A DNA stretch of 64,000 nt from an uncultured Dehalococcoidia bacterium (GTDB lineage Bacteria > Chloroflexota > Dehalococcoidia > Lucifugimonadales > UBA3495), in contig CATOSP010000002.1 of assembly GCA_951812625.1 (NCBI GenBank), forward strand, positions 1,622,788-1,686,787. Reading direction: 5' to 3'. Positions 1 to 9,139 of this stretch are shown here, piece after piece. The notes beneath the pieces were generated by a model, which saw only the letters and a list, made by a program, of their open reading frames with translations, searched no databases and had not been told where the DNA came from. Every line of letters starts with the position of its first letter. Within the stretch, counting starts at the first letter, position 1. Made by a program: the position numbers and the translations under genes.

Positions 1-155
1 AAGACACTGACGTATTTGCCTGTGAATTTCAGGGGACGCGCTACGACGGCGGCACTCCACTGGGGTTGCTCCGCGCATCTCTGGGTTTTGGACTGGTCCG
101 TGAGGACACCCGAGACTCTGTCAAGGCGTTGCTGGGCAGCTTCACCATCGAGTAG
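1..155 (+). CDS. C-terminal end of a GalU-like UTP-glucose-1-phosphate uridylyltransferase (5' partial)
   Basis: An open frame enters from the left edge (codons from base 3) and stops at TAG 153-155, giving about 50 residues. It holds R-Y-D-G-G-T-P-L-G followed by an alanine/leucine-rich helix and 'REDT'. This resembles the end of GalU-type sugar nucleotidyltransferases, where R-Y-D-x-G-x-x-x-G-Y precedes the last helices. GalU makes UDP-glucose from UTP and glucose-1-phosphate. The catalytic N-terminal part lies outside the window, so assignment rests on the tail only, and another NDP-sugar pyrophosphorylase is possible. The next gene begins 35 bases downstream. Confidence 0.6.
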   Translation, partial: DTDVFACEFQGTRYDGGTPLGLLRASLGFGLVREDTRDSVKALLGSFTIE

Positions 156-190
156 ACATCCTTTCCACGGAGATACGACCAGGTAGAACA

Positions 191-658
191 ATGCTTAGAA
201 TCCTGATAGCGCTGCACATCATCTTCGCCGTTGTCTATCTTGGCAACCTTATCACGGCGGCCTTCTGGAAGGTGCGGGCCGACCGGTCGGGTAGCCTGGA
301 GGCAATGGCTGTCACATCTCGGCTGGTTATCCTGTCGGACTGCTTCTTCACCGCCCCTGGAATCATCGGCCTCTTCGTGACGGGCATACTGATCGTTTCT
401 CAGGGACCACTCGGCTGGCGGAGGTTCGAGGAGCCGTGGCTCGGGGCGTCCTTTGTCATGCTGGTGATCGCCGCGATCATCTGGCTCGCCGTCCTGGTGC
501 CATTAGAACGACAGATGCTCCGGCTGGCGCGGGAAGGTGTCACACGGGGCGTGGTTGATCCCGCCTACCGGCGAACCAGCAGGCTGTGGACCATCTTCGG
601 CGGGATCGCAACCCTGCTGCCAATGATCATCCTGTTCCTGATGGTAATCCGTCCCTAG
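191..658 (+). CDS. DUF2269-family integral membrane protein
   Basis: A 155-residue hydrophobic protein with about four membrane segments (residues about 1-23, 45-70, 85-103 and 133-153). It matches DUF2269: an N-terminal 'LHIIFAVVYLGNLI' segment, 'PGIIGLFVTGILI' in helix 2, and an aromatic/Arg-rich loop before the last helix. The family has no established biochemical role. It is often annotated as a predicted integral membrane protein of heme-copper-oxidase or nitrite-related neighbourhoods, but nothing here supports such a link. The ATG lies 35 bases after the previous stop, and the DinB-like gene follows at 710, so the three genes may be co-transcribed. Confidence 0.75.
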   Translation: MLRILIALHIIFAVVYLGNLITAAFWKVRADRSGSLEAMAVTSRLVILSDCFFTAPGIIGLFVTGILIVSQGPLGWRRFEEPWLGASFVMLVIAAIIWLAVLVPLERQMLRLAREGVTRGVVDPAYRRTSRLWTIFGGIATLLPMIILFLMVIRP

Positions 659-709
659 CACACCAGTTGATTAGAATAGCTGCTTATGTGCAGGAATCTC
701 GGAGGATAG

Positions 710-1201
710 TTGAAGACCCTGAGAGACGCCCAGTTAGCCAAGGTGCAGTCGATAGAGGCCGAACTGCTGGGGCTGCTGGAAGGGATGGACTACTGCCTTG
801 ACTGGAAACCCGACCCAGAAGCATGGTCGGTGAGAGAAGTCCTCTATCATTTGCTGGACACCCCGGCAGGAGGTGTCCACACCGTCCTACAGGGAATCGT
901 GTCGGGGGAGTTGGCGGAGTTCGAGGTTTGGGCCGACCGCAGCAACATGACCCCGGAACGGCAGAGCCACGACATCGACGGCATACTACATGACATATCA
1001 GTCATGTTCCGCGGCATAGAAATGGCGTTGCAGGCCAGCAGCGACGAGGACCTGACGGGCAAAACCGCTCTGGCTTACCTGCGGAGCTATGGCCGCGAAG
1101 ACCATCGGTCGGGGCAGACGTTGCTGGATGGGCTGCTTGCCCGACACTGGGGAGAACACCTGGAACAAATCAGGGAGTTGCGGGAGACCTTGGGAGTCTA
1201 G
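710..1201 (+). CDS. DinB-fold (DinB_2 / DUF664-like) protein
   Basis: A 163-residue mostly helical protein. An N-terminal helix with 'WSVREVLYHLLD' near residue 40 and a C-terminal 'LLARHWGEHLEQI' near residue 145 match the four-helix DinB/YfiT fold, where His residues in these two helices bind a divalent metal. Members include thiol-dependent transferases and many uncharacterised stress proteins, and the substrate cannot be read from sequence. The start is TTG at 710, chosen because GGAGGA sits at 701-706 and no ATG fits the first helix. It ends one base before the convergent lepA stop, so the two genes meet tail to tail with no spacer. Confidence 0.7.
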   Translation: MKTLRDAQLAKVQSIEAELLGLLEGMDYCLDWKPDPEAWSVREVLYHLLDTPAGGVHTVLQGIVSGELAEFEVWADRSNMTPERQSHDIDGILHDISVMFRGIEMALQASSDEDLTGKTALAYLRSYGREDHRSGQTLLDGLLARHWGEHLEQIRELRETLGV

Positions 1202-3052
1202 CTACTCCTCGCTGCCGATTTTGAGCAGCGTAAGGAACGCTTCCTGCGGCATCTCCACCTTGCCCACCATCTTCAAACGGCGCTTGCCTTCCCTCTGTTT
1301 CTCCAGGAGTTTACGCTTCCGGGTGACGTCGCCACCGTAACACTTGGCCAGCACGTCCTTGCGCAGGGCACGTACCGTCTCCCGGGCGATGATGCGCCCG
1401 CCGATGGCCGCCTGTATCGGGACCTCGAACAGTTGTCGGGGTATCGCTTCCCGGAGACGCTGCGCCACAGCCCGACCGTGGGCAGTAGCCCGGTCCCGGT
1501 GGACGATCATCGACAGAGCTTCGACGGGCTGCTGATTGATGAGGATATCCACCTTAACCAGTGACGCAGCCTCGTAACCCTCAAGGGAGTAGTCCAGGGA
1601 AGCATAGCCTTGGGTGCGGGACTTCAACTGGTTGTAAAAGTCCGCCAGCATCTCGACCAGGGGCATCCTGTATTCGAGGACGACTCGCGCATGATCTGAA
1701 CCATCCCCTGACTGTCCCTCCCGCTGCTCCGCCAGTCCCTGAATGTACTCCATCCGCTTGAACTCGGAACGCCGCGAGTGCATCAATTCCATGATCGCGC
1801 CCACGAAACGGTTGGGCACGACGATGGTCAGGCCGAGAACTGGCTCCCGGATCTCGCTGGTCTCGTTTGGGGGCGGCAACTTCGACGGGCTGTCAACGAC
1901 TATAGTCTCTCCCCTGGAAGTGACAACCTGGTAGGCGACGCTCGGCGCGGTGACTATCAGGTCGAGTCCATACTCCCGCTCCAGCCGCTCTTGGACGATG
2001 TCCATATGCATCAGTCCCAGGAAGCCGCAACGGAATCCGAATCCCAGCGCGGAGCTGCTCTCGGGTTCAATGGTCAAAGAGGCGTCGTTGAGTTGCAGCT
2101 TTTCCAACGCTGCCCTGAGACGAGCAAAGTCTTCACCGTCGGAAGCGTAAAGTCCAGCGAATACCATCGACTTCAACGGCACGTATCCGGGAAGCGGTTC
2201 ATTGGCCGGTCCGCTGGCGTCGGTCAGCGTGTCCCCGACGCTGCATTCACGCACGTCCTTGAAACCGGTTGCCACATAGCCTACCTGGCCGGCGACCAGG
2301 GATGCTGTCGGTTCCGGGGCGGGACTGAAGGCGCCGACCTCCATTATTTCGGCCACCCTGCCCGAGGACATGACCTGTAACCGCTGTCCGGAGTTGACCT
2401 GCCCATCCTCAACGCGGATGTGGGCGATAATGCCCTTGTACGGGTTGTAGGATGAATCGAACACCAGCGCCCGGAGGGGCGAACTTCCTTCGCCGGAGGG
2501 AGGCGGCACCCGCTCCACTATGGCGTTCAGCACCTCATTGGCCCCGGTACCCTCCTTGGCGGACACAAACAAGACCTCATCCTCACGGAACCCGAACACC
2601 TGCTGCAACTCGGCGGCGACCCGTTGTGGCTCGGCCTGGGGGAGGTCAACTTTATTGACCACAGGGATCAGCATCAGGTCATATTCCATGGCCAGCAGCG
2701 TGTTTGCGATGGTCTGGGCCTCGATGCCCTGGCTCGCGTCAACTACCAAAAGCGCGCCTTCGGCGGCCGCCAGGGCGCGTGACACTTCGTAGCTGAAATC
2801 GACGTGGCCGGGAGTATCGATTAGGTTGAGCTGGTAGTCTGTCCCATCGGGCGCGCGGTGAAACATGCTCACCGCCTTGCCTTTGATGGTTATCCCTCGC
2901 TCCCGTTCCAAGTCCATCTGGTCCAGGAATTGGGCCCGCATGTCCTGGGGTCGGACAGTTCCGGTGATTTCCAGGAAGCGGTCGGCAAGGGTGGACTTGC
3001 CATGGTCGATGTGGGCAATAATGCAGAAATTGCGGATGTTCGACTGGTCCAT
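1202..3052 (-). CDS. lepA: Elongation factor 4 (LepA) back-translocating GTPase
   Basis: A full-length LepA of 616 residues (typical about 600). The N-terminal GTPase domain has G1 A-H-I-D-H-G-K-S (about 13-20), the G2 region with 'RERGIT', G3 D-T-P-G-H-V-D-F and G4 N-K-V-D. EF-Tu-like domain II, two EF-G-like alpha/beta domains and the LepA-specific C-terminal domain follow, with 'KCYGGDVTRKRKLLEKQ' near the end, a family signature. LepA acts on the ribosome in translation initiation/elongation fidelity. ATG at 3052 is preferred; a TTG one codon upstream (3055) would add one residue. No clear Shine-Dalgarno is seen. It is monocistronic here and converges on the DinB-like gene. Confidence 0.97.
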   Translation of the reverse strand: MDQSNIRNFCIIAHIDHGKSTLADRFLEITGTVRPQDMRAQFLDQMDLERERGITIKGKAVSMFHRAPDGTDYQLNLIDTPGHVDFSYEVSRALAAAEGALLVVDASQGIEAQTIANTLLAMEYDLMLIPVVNKVDLPQAEPQRVAAELQQVFGFREDEVLFVSAKEGTGANEVLNAIVERVPPPSGEGSSPLRALVFDSSYNPYKGIIAHIRVEDGQVNSGQRLQVMSSGRVAEIMEVGAFSPAPEPTASLVAGQVGYVATGFKDVRECSVGDTLTDASGPANEPLPGYVPLKSMVFAGLYASDGEDFARLRAALEKLQLNDASLTIEPESSSALGFGFRCGFLGLMHMDIVQERLEREYGLDLIVTAPSVAYQVVTSRGETIVVDSPSKLPPPNETSEIREPVLGLTIVVPNRFVGAIMELMHSRRSEFKRMEYIQGLAEQREGQSGDGSDHARVVLEYRMPLVEMLADFYNQLKSRTQGYASLDYSLEGYEAASLVKVDILINQQPVEALSMIVHRDRATAHGRAVAQRLREAIPRQLFEVPIQAAIGGRIIARETVRALRKDVLAKCYGGDVTRKRKLLEKQREGKRRLKMVGKVEMPQEAFLTLLKIGSEE

Positions 3053-3781
3053 CAATTAAATATGTTAACACGCCCCAATCACAGCTACAACGAATAGAGG
3101 GCAAGCTGTGCAGCTTTCCATCCCAGGCGACGCGGTTCACCTAGCGCGCTACCGTGGGGAATGTGTTTCCCGGACATTTTCACCCACCGGTCCAGCTGGG
3201 GCAGGTTCTATGGGCCGGCGCAGGCGTATCTCTGTTCACTGCGGCGTTGGGACTGGGAAATTCTTGCTTTTCCTCTCACTTTTGGGAATTCCGGCGCGTC
3301 GGGTAAGCTTAGGATGAGGGTCCGGGACAGTCCATTCGTCAAGAAATATCCCTGGGCTTCGAGAAAGCTGCTCCGTGAACGGTACGAGTACGGTTCGCTC
3401 GTACAAGGCCGGTCTTCCGACCTGCGGGTTTGATCTGGTCTCATTCATACCAGAGGTGCGAGGCGGGCTAGCCGACGACATGATAGGGGAGTGAATCCGG
3501 GGTTGGAAAGGGGAGAATTTCAGTAACATGAGGCCTGGTAAGTGTCCGGGGACACAACCACTCCGGATCGAGTCGGGACATCCCCTGAATTACAACGCTA
3601 CGGCAAGGTTGCAAGAGGTAAGCGAGGCTGTTCGCATCTACGGTGACAGAATGGTCTTGCGACTGGATATGATCGTACCAACGCAGGGACATTTCGATAG
3701 TTCAAGTTCACTGTGAGGAAATCGTTGGCTGTCGTCGATGCTTTGGTATAATCTCCAAGCCTGTTAAGACCTCTGGCAAGA
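3053..3781. other. Gene-poor stretch upstream of the permease pseudogene
   Basis: About 730 bases between lepA and the broken permease. Small frames occur, for example a 62-codon one at 3528-3716, but none has recognisable content or a good ribosome site. A short palindrome GTGTCC-GG-GGACAC lies near 3541-3555. The only convincing element is the promoter at 3725-3752. Confidence 0.5.
3725..3752 (+). promoter_or_regulatory. Candidate sigma-70-type promoter for the permease
   Basis: TTGGCT at 3725-3730 and a perfect TATAAT at 3747-3752 are separated by 16 bases. The box lies about 30 bases before the first permease codon (GTG 3782) and reads in the same direction, so it probably once drove the permease. 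Position and match are seen directly; activity is inference. Confidence 0.55.
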
Positions 3782-5530
3782 GTGACGATATTGGCGGCTG
3801 CAACTTCTCAGAATCCCCGATACGAGGCGGACGAAAGGCCCCCGATCCTGCCGCTCTGGGCTACGGTTTTCAATTCAGCCTGATAGCCTCCGCAACCCTG
3901 CTGGTTACCCCGGTAATCGTCGCCCAGGCTTCTGGATTGGGCCATTCCTACGTTGTCTGGATGGTGTTCGCATCGCTTCTGGTTGTGGGACTGTCAACGC
4001 TCATACAGGTGCGACAGTTCGGTCCAATCGGAGCCGGCCTTGTTGCGCCCATGTTCACTGCCGCATTCTCCATACCCTTCTGCATCTCTGCAGTGGCGGC
4101 CGCGGCCCGGCGACGTTGACGACTCTGGTTCTGGTCACGGCGCGGCGCAGTTGGTGATCTCCAAGTGCTGTTCATTTTAAGGCGAATCGTCACACCAGTG
4201 GTGGGCGGCACCGTGATGATGATCCTGTCGATCACACTGGCATCAGTGGTCTTCGACCTGCTAGACCGGCATCGACCGTCGAACCTGTGGCCGCCCCGCT
4301 GACTGCACTGGCGACGCTCGTGGTCGTTGCAGCGCTTAGTCTCAGAGGCTCGGTCCTGCTACGCTTGTGGGGGCCGGTGATTGGTATAGTCGTCGGCTGT
4401 GCCGTTGCAGCCGCCTTTGGGATCTATGACATCAGCCGGTACTGGACGCCCCATGGGTTGGCCTTCCCGGCGAATGGCCGGGCATATCGCTGGATTTCGG
4501 TGTTTCATTCTGGACGCTGGTTCAGCGTTTATTTTCCTCGGCATCGTCATCTCGATCCAGTCCAATGGAGAGGCAATCTCTCTGCAGCGAGTCTCCTGGC
4601 GCGAAGACCGGGCCGTGAACTTCCGGCAGGTACAGGGCTCCTTATCGGGCGGGGGTGTGACCAATCTCCTTGCCGGACTAATGGGGGCAGTACCCAACAT
4701 CATACATCCAGGCATAGTTGCATTTACGCGCACTACTGGCGTCGCGGCCCGGAGGGGTCGGATACTGCATTGGCTGCATATTCATTGTGGTCGCGTTTTT
4801 GCCGAAGGTGTCTGGATTGCTCAGCACGATCCCGGGCCCGGTAATGACGGGATACCTGATCTTGGTGACTGGCACTCTGTTCGTGGACGGGGCGCGCACC
4901 GTGATACAGAGCGAACAGAACAGCCAGAGGGTCGTGGTTGCGGGCGTTTGCTTCTGGATTGGAGCATCTTTTCAGTTCGGACTATTCAATCTGCCAGACC
5001 TCGGTCCGGTCATAGGTGCTATGTTCAAGAGCGCCATAACTACCGGAGGGTTTGCGGCCATCGTCATGATTCTGTACCTGGAGTTCACCAACCCGCGGCG
5101 TATGCGTTTCCAGTCCCAACTGCATGCGGATGCCCTGCCGGAATTGAACCAGTTCATCGCCAAGTTCTCCGACCGCAGGGGCTGGGACTCGGCGATGAAG
5201 GAGCGGCTGAGCGCCGTGGCGGAAGAAACGCTGCTGACGCTGGCGCCCCTGGACCTGGAAGGGAACGTGGATGAGCCACGGGACGACCGGCAACTGGTAG
5301 TGCTGGCGTCCAGCGACGGCCCGGTTGCCGATCTGGAATTCATAGGCGGTGGAAGCGGGGAGAACATTGAAGACCAAGTCAGGCAGCTACAGCAGCACGA
5401 CACGGAGACCCCGCTGGAGCATGAAATCTCGCTGCTGCTGTTACGGAACTATGCTTCATCCGTCCGTCACCAACAGTACCACGACACTGACATCATTACA
5501 GTACGGGTTGACCCTCCTCGTAGGGGATAG
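3782..5530 (+). pseudogene. Frameshifted xanthine/uracil permease (NCS2 type) with a soluble C-terminal extension
   Basis: Joining frames by translation gives one protein of roughly 580 residues. It starts GTG 3782 with 'RPPILPLWAT' and runs through typical NCS2 segments ('PVIVAQASGLG', 'GLVAPMFTAAFS', 'TPVVGGTVMMIL', 'NLLAGLMGAVPN', 'TIPGPVMTGYLIL'). The tail of about 150 residues (5130-5530) has 'AVAEETLLTL' and 'SLLLLRNYASSVRHQ', resembling the accessory domain found after some NCS2 permeases. At least five frame changes are needed (for example near 3868, 4095, 4150, 4270, 4470 and 4750). Several look like one-base losses in short G or C runs, so this is either a dead gene or poor local sequence. 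NCS2 proteins import nucleobases such as xanthine or uracil. Confidence 0.8.
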
Positions 5531-5727
5531 ATTGCTCGACGCGAAGTACCCAGCTTGACTCTACCGCCACCCTCTGATAAGAAAGGCGTATCGATAACCG
5601 CACCGCGAACTGGCAGGCATGACTCAGGCGTGGATATGCGACCCCTTCTTGTAGCATTTGAAGGCTTATCGCCAGAGGCAATTGCCAGTGGTGAGACGGT
5701 AGGGTCGGATGGCTTGGGAGGCGTGTG

Positions 5728-6651
5728 ATGCAGATCGGCTTCGTAGGGACTGGCACAATGGGCAACCCGATGGCCTGCTGCCTGATTGAAGCCGGTCACC
5801 AGCTATTGGCCTACGATATACGTCAGGAAGCCACTACCAACCTATGCGAGATGGGCGCTTCTTGGGCCGATTGTCCTCGTGCAGTAGCGGAATCCAGCCA
5901 GGTGGTGTTCCTGTCGCTACCGGGACCGAGTGAAGTCGAGCAAGCCGTACTTGACGAACATACTGGGGTCTTGGCAGGCCTTGCGCGGGGTACTGCGATA
6001 ATCGACACGACCACAAACTCGCCGTCTGTCTCACGCAAGGTGTCATCAATTTGCCGCAGGCGGGGTGTGGAAATGCTGGACGCGCCGGTGAGCGGCAGAC
6101 CTCCGGGCATGACGATAATGGCTGGTGGCGATAGAGCGACCTTCGACGAGTGCCGGCCACTTCTGGAAACCATTGCAGGCAATGTCTTCCACCTTGGTGA
6201 CAGCGGTGCGGGATGCATTGCCAAGCTGGTCACCCAATACCTGGGCTATTCCAACTTCATAACTGCAATTGAGGGCCTTATAATCGGGGCTAAGGCCGGT
6301 ATCGATCCGGGGCTGCTGGCGCAGGTGGTCCCGGTCAGCGCCGGGGCCAGCCGGGTGTTCGACAACATACCCCGTTCTGTCCTCAGCGGGACATTTGTAT
6401 CCGGCGGGACCCTGGACATAGTGGCCAAGGACCTGCACCTGGCCTGCGAGTTGGCCCGAGAGGCTGGCGCTGCATCGTCCATGGGCAACATAGCGGAGGA
6501 TGTATTCAGACGCGGGCAAGTCCTGGGATGGGGTAGCGAGGGATTCGCCGCGGCGGCGCAGGTGTTGGAGGCGATGGCAGGGATGGCGTTGCGGGCCGAT
6601 GTCCCCAACGGGACTCTGAGTTACCAGCAAGCGGACCCTCGACGCGGGTAG
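5728..6651 (+). CDS. 3-hydroxyisobutyrate dehydrogenase-family NAD(P)-dependent oxidoreductase
   Basis: A 307-residue beta-hydroxyacid dehydrogenase. A Rossmann G-x-G-x-M-G motif (residues about 7-12) opens the protein, followed by the substrate motif D-A-P-V-S-G (118-123) and catalytic Lys166 in 'GAGCIAK', then the all-helical C-terminal domain. Family members oxidise short 3-hydroxyacids (3-hydroxyisobutyrate, tartronate semialdehyde and relatives), and the exact substrate is unknown. ATG 5728 is chosen over GTG 5725 because GGGAGG (5716-5721) is well spaced. It is the first gene of the Rieske/UGSC operon, with 46 bases to the oxygenase. A paralogue lies at 62466-63362. Confidence 0.88.
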   Translation: MQIGFVGTGTMGNPMACCLIEAGHQLLAYDIRQEATTNLCEMGASWADCPRAVAESSQVVFLSLPGPSEVEQAVLDEHTGVLAGLARGTAIIDTTTNSPSVSRKVSSICRRRGVEMLDAPVSGRPPGMTIMAGGDRATFDECRPLLETIAGNVFHLGDSGAGCIAKLVTQYLGYSNFITAIEGLIIGAKAGIDPGLLAQVVPVSAGASRVFDNIPRSVLSGTFVSGGTLDIVAKDLHLACELAREAGAASSMGNIAEDVFRRGQVLGWGSEGFAAAAQVLEAMAGMALRADVPNGTLSYQQADPRRG

Positions 6652-6697
6652 AGACTACCTCCGTCGAGGCGATGGAGCCTGTCAGGAGGAAAGGGAA

Positions 6698-8074
6698 ATG
6701 GTTGTAACCTCCAGAGACGAAGTCACAGGGAAGCTGGTGGACGTTGATCACGGGTTGATCAGCCGCGAGGTCTTTGTAAGCGGTGACATCTACCAACAGG
6801 AACAGGAGCAAGTGTTCGCGCGCGCCTGGCTGTTCATTGGCCACGAGGCGCAGATCCCGAAGCCCGGCGATTACTTCGTGTCCTCGATGGGTGAGGAGTC
6901 GGTCATACTTTGCCGGGACAGGGAGAGTGAGGTGCACGCCTTCCTCAATTCCTGTATGCACCGGGGGATGAAGGTATGCCGGTACGACGAGGGCAACACG
7001 CCGGTCTTCACGTGTCCCTACCACGGCTGGAGCTTCGCCACTGACGGCAAGCTGGTGGGCGTGCCATATTTCAAGGATGCCTATCACCAGGAACTGGACA
7101 AGTCCAAGTGGGGACTCATAGAGGTTCCCCAGATGTACAACTATAAGGGCGGAATCTGGGCCACATGGGACAAGTCGGCCCCGCCGTTCCTGGACTACAT
7201 CGGCGGCTTCAAGCTCTACCTGGACTTGCTGATGGACAGTTGGGACGGCTCGGACAGCGGCACCGAGGTCTTCGGAGGGGTCGAGAAGTGGCTAGTTCCC
7301 AGCAACTGGAAATTCCCCGCAGAGAACTTCATCGGTGACCGTTACCACAACATCAGCCACCGCTCCGTGGACATGGTGGGGATCGGTCCCAGCGGCACGG
7401 GCCGCCGTGACACCAACGAGAGGGCCGGCAGCCGGTTACTGGACGTTAGTTTCCCGGAGCGAGGCCACGGTACAGTGATGGCCCTCCGCCCGGGCGACGC
7501 CGCCATACCCAACGCTTACCAGGATCTGCCGATATTGGCCGAGTATTTCCGCCACTGTGAGGAAGAAAAGAAGCGGAAAGACGCCCAATTGTGGCGACTA
7601 CTGGGCGGGCCTGGCACGGTCTTCCCCAACATGTCCTACCTGCCGCGACAGCCCAGGAGCATCGCTGTTTGGCATCCCAGGGGCGTAAATCAGACCGAAG
7701 TATGGCGCTGGTTCCTGGTAGATACAAAGGCCCCCCAAGAGGTCAAGGACTACCTTCGGCATTACTACATACGCTACTCGGGACCTGGCGGCCTGACTGA
7801 ACAGGACGACATGGAGAATTGGAACTATGCCCATTCCGCAAGCAGAGGGGTCATTGCCCGGCGCTACGCATACAACTACGAAATGGGCCTGGGTTACGGC
7901 ACTCCTAACTACGAGAACGACGGCCTGAAGCTACCCGGGTTGATACTGGACTCGACCGAGGCCAAGGCCGCGGAGCAGAACCAGCGGGGTTTCTACCGGC
8001 GTTGGGCCGAATTCATGGACGCCGAGGATTGGGGCATCCTAGCCAACTGGCGCAATGGCTCCGGCCATGAATAG
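6698..8074 (+). CDS. Rieske non-heme iron ring-hydroxylating oxygenase, large (alpha) subunit
   Basis: 458 residues, the usual size for an alpha subunit. The N-terminal Rieske [2Fe-2S] domain has C86-M-H88 and C106-P-Y-H109-G-W. The catalytic domain has the iron ligands in 'ENFIGDRYHNISH': Asp214, His217 and His221, the two His separated by three residues rather than the more usual four. The enzyme would use electrons from a reductase/ferredoxin to insert dioxygen into an aromatic or other hydrophobic substrate, which cannot be named. A good ribosome site (AGGAGG near 6684) precedes ATG 6698. The beta-subunit start overlaps its stop (ATGAATAG), as in translationally coupled alpha/beta pairs. 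No dedicated reductase lies next to it. Confidence 0.93.
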   Translation: MVVTSRDEVTGKLVDVDHGLISREVFVSGDIYQQEQEQVFARAWLFIGHEAQIPKPGDYFVSSMGEESVILCRDRESEVHAFLNSCMHRGMKVCRYDEGNTPVFTCPYHGWSFATDGKLVGVPYFKDAYHQELDKSKWGLIEVPQMYNYKGGIWATWDKSAPPFLDYIGGFKLYLDLLMDSWDGSDSGTEVFGGVEKWLVPSNWKFPAENFIGDRYHNISHRSVDMVGIGPSGTGRRDTNERAGSRLLDVSFPERGHGTVMALRPGDAAIPNAYQDLPILAEYFRHCEEEKKRKDAQLWRLLGGPGTVFPNMSYLPRQPRSIAVWHPRGVNQTEVWRWFLVDTKAPQEVKDYLRHYYIRYSGPGGLTEQDDMENWNYAHSASRGVIARRYAYNYEMGLGYGTPNYENDGLKLPGLILDSTEAKAAEQNQRGFYRRWAEFMDAEDWGILANWRNGSGHE

Positions 8075-8636
8075 TGGAGCGGCGAGCATCTTGGCTAGCT
8101 CGGACCAAGCTATCGCTCGGCTCCTCCTCAAGGACGAGGTTGAGCGATTCCTCTTCGCCGAGGCAGAACTGCTTGACGATCGCCAGTACGAGGAATGGCT
8201 GGCCCTGCTGGATGATGACATCCGTTACTGGATGCCGATGCGGCGCAACGTGAAGTTCGGGGAGTTGGAGCGCGAATTTACCCGGGAGGGCCAGGACATT
8301 AACTGGTTCGACGAGGGAAAGGACACCCTCATGCGCCGGTAAACCAGATCCTCACCGGCGTCCACTGGGCCGGAGGAACCCTTGTCACGCATCTGCCATA
8401 TTGTGTCTAACGTGCAGGTGCTGGACGCGCAACCGTCAATGTCCGACCCCTCTGAGGTCTCGGTCAAGTGCCGGTTCATCATCTACCGCAACCGGGTCGA
8501 GACCGAGACGGACTTCCTGGTCGGCAAACGCGAGGAGCTGCTGCGCAAGACCAAGCAAGGATGGAAGATCGCCCGCCGAAAGATTGTTCTGGACCAGAAC
8601 GTGCTGCTGGCCAAGAACCTGACTTTTTTCTTTTGA
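8067..8636 (+). pseudogene. Ring-hydroxylating oxygenase small (beta) subunit, two compensating frameshifts
   Basis: A first segment (start ATG 8067, or in-frame ATG 8055) runs through 'EVERFLFAEAELLDD', 'YEEWLALLDDDIRYWMP' and 'DEGKDTLMRR' to a TAA at 8340-8342. A second (8382-8636) continues with 'RICHIVSNV' and a C-terminal beta-rich part. These are the two halves of a SnoaL/cystatin-fold beta subunit of about 190 residues. The break is bridged by one missing G near 8339 and one extra G near 8372, which restore frame. Because the errors compensate and both lie in G runs, the gene may be intact in the living cell. The beta subunit is mainly structural in the alpha3-beta3 oxygenase. Confidence 0.82.
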
Positions 8637-8640
8637 AGTC

Positions 8641-9094
8641 ATGAGTGAGATAGTCAACATCCGATTGCTGGAGCCTGGGACGATAGTCAGACTGTCCAAC
8701 GATGCCACCGGCGAGGTAGTTAGCAACTTCAACGACGGGGTGTGGATCAGTGTGCGGTTTCTAACGTCGCCGATGATGACCCTTCGCTGGAAGGGACAGA
8801 GGAAATGGTCTTTGCCCAGAAGTGATGGAAGTCATCGAAAGGCCATAGACCTCAATAGGTCCCTATTGCCATGCCTGCTGTACAACCGCAATTGCTTGCA
8901 CCCTCGACAGAGTTGCTGCGCCGCGCCTTCGCCGCCGGTTTGAGTCCATCGACGATGGCGACACGTTCTACCTGGGATTCGACAACCTTCTCTCCGCCGA
9001 GGGCTACGTGAAACGGGATGATATTCCCTGCACCTGCTCAGACCGGGGCGCTCATGGTCACCTCCCCGAGTGCCGTTGGGTCAGGGCGGAGTGA
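8641..9094 (+). pseudogene. Small protein with a Cys/His-rich tail, frameshifted; function unknown
   Basis: It starts ATG 8641, four bases after the beta-subunit stop. The first 45 residues ('IRLLEPGTIVRLSND...') look like a beta-rich fold. Frame changes near 8770, 8820 and 8935 are needed to reach the end, where the translation reads 'FESIDDGDTFYLGFDNL' and then C-T-C-x8-H-x3-C, stopping at TGA 9092-9094. The Cys/His spacing suggests a small metal site. I do not recognise the family. Its position inside the oxygenase operon suggests an accessory role, which is inference. All breaks are compatible with one-base changes in short homopolymers. Confidence 0.5.
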
Positions 9095-9139
9095 CCAGAC
9101 GTTGCACATAGTGAGCACTTAGGTATAGGTTGGAGTGCC

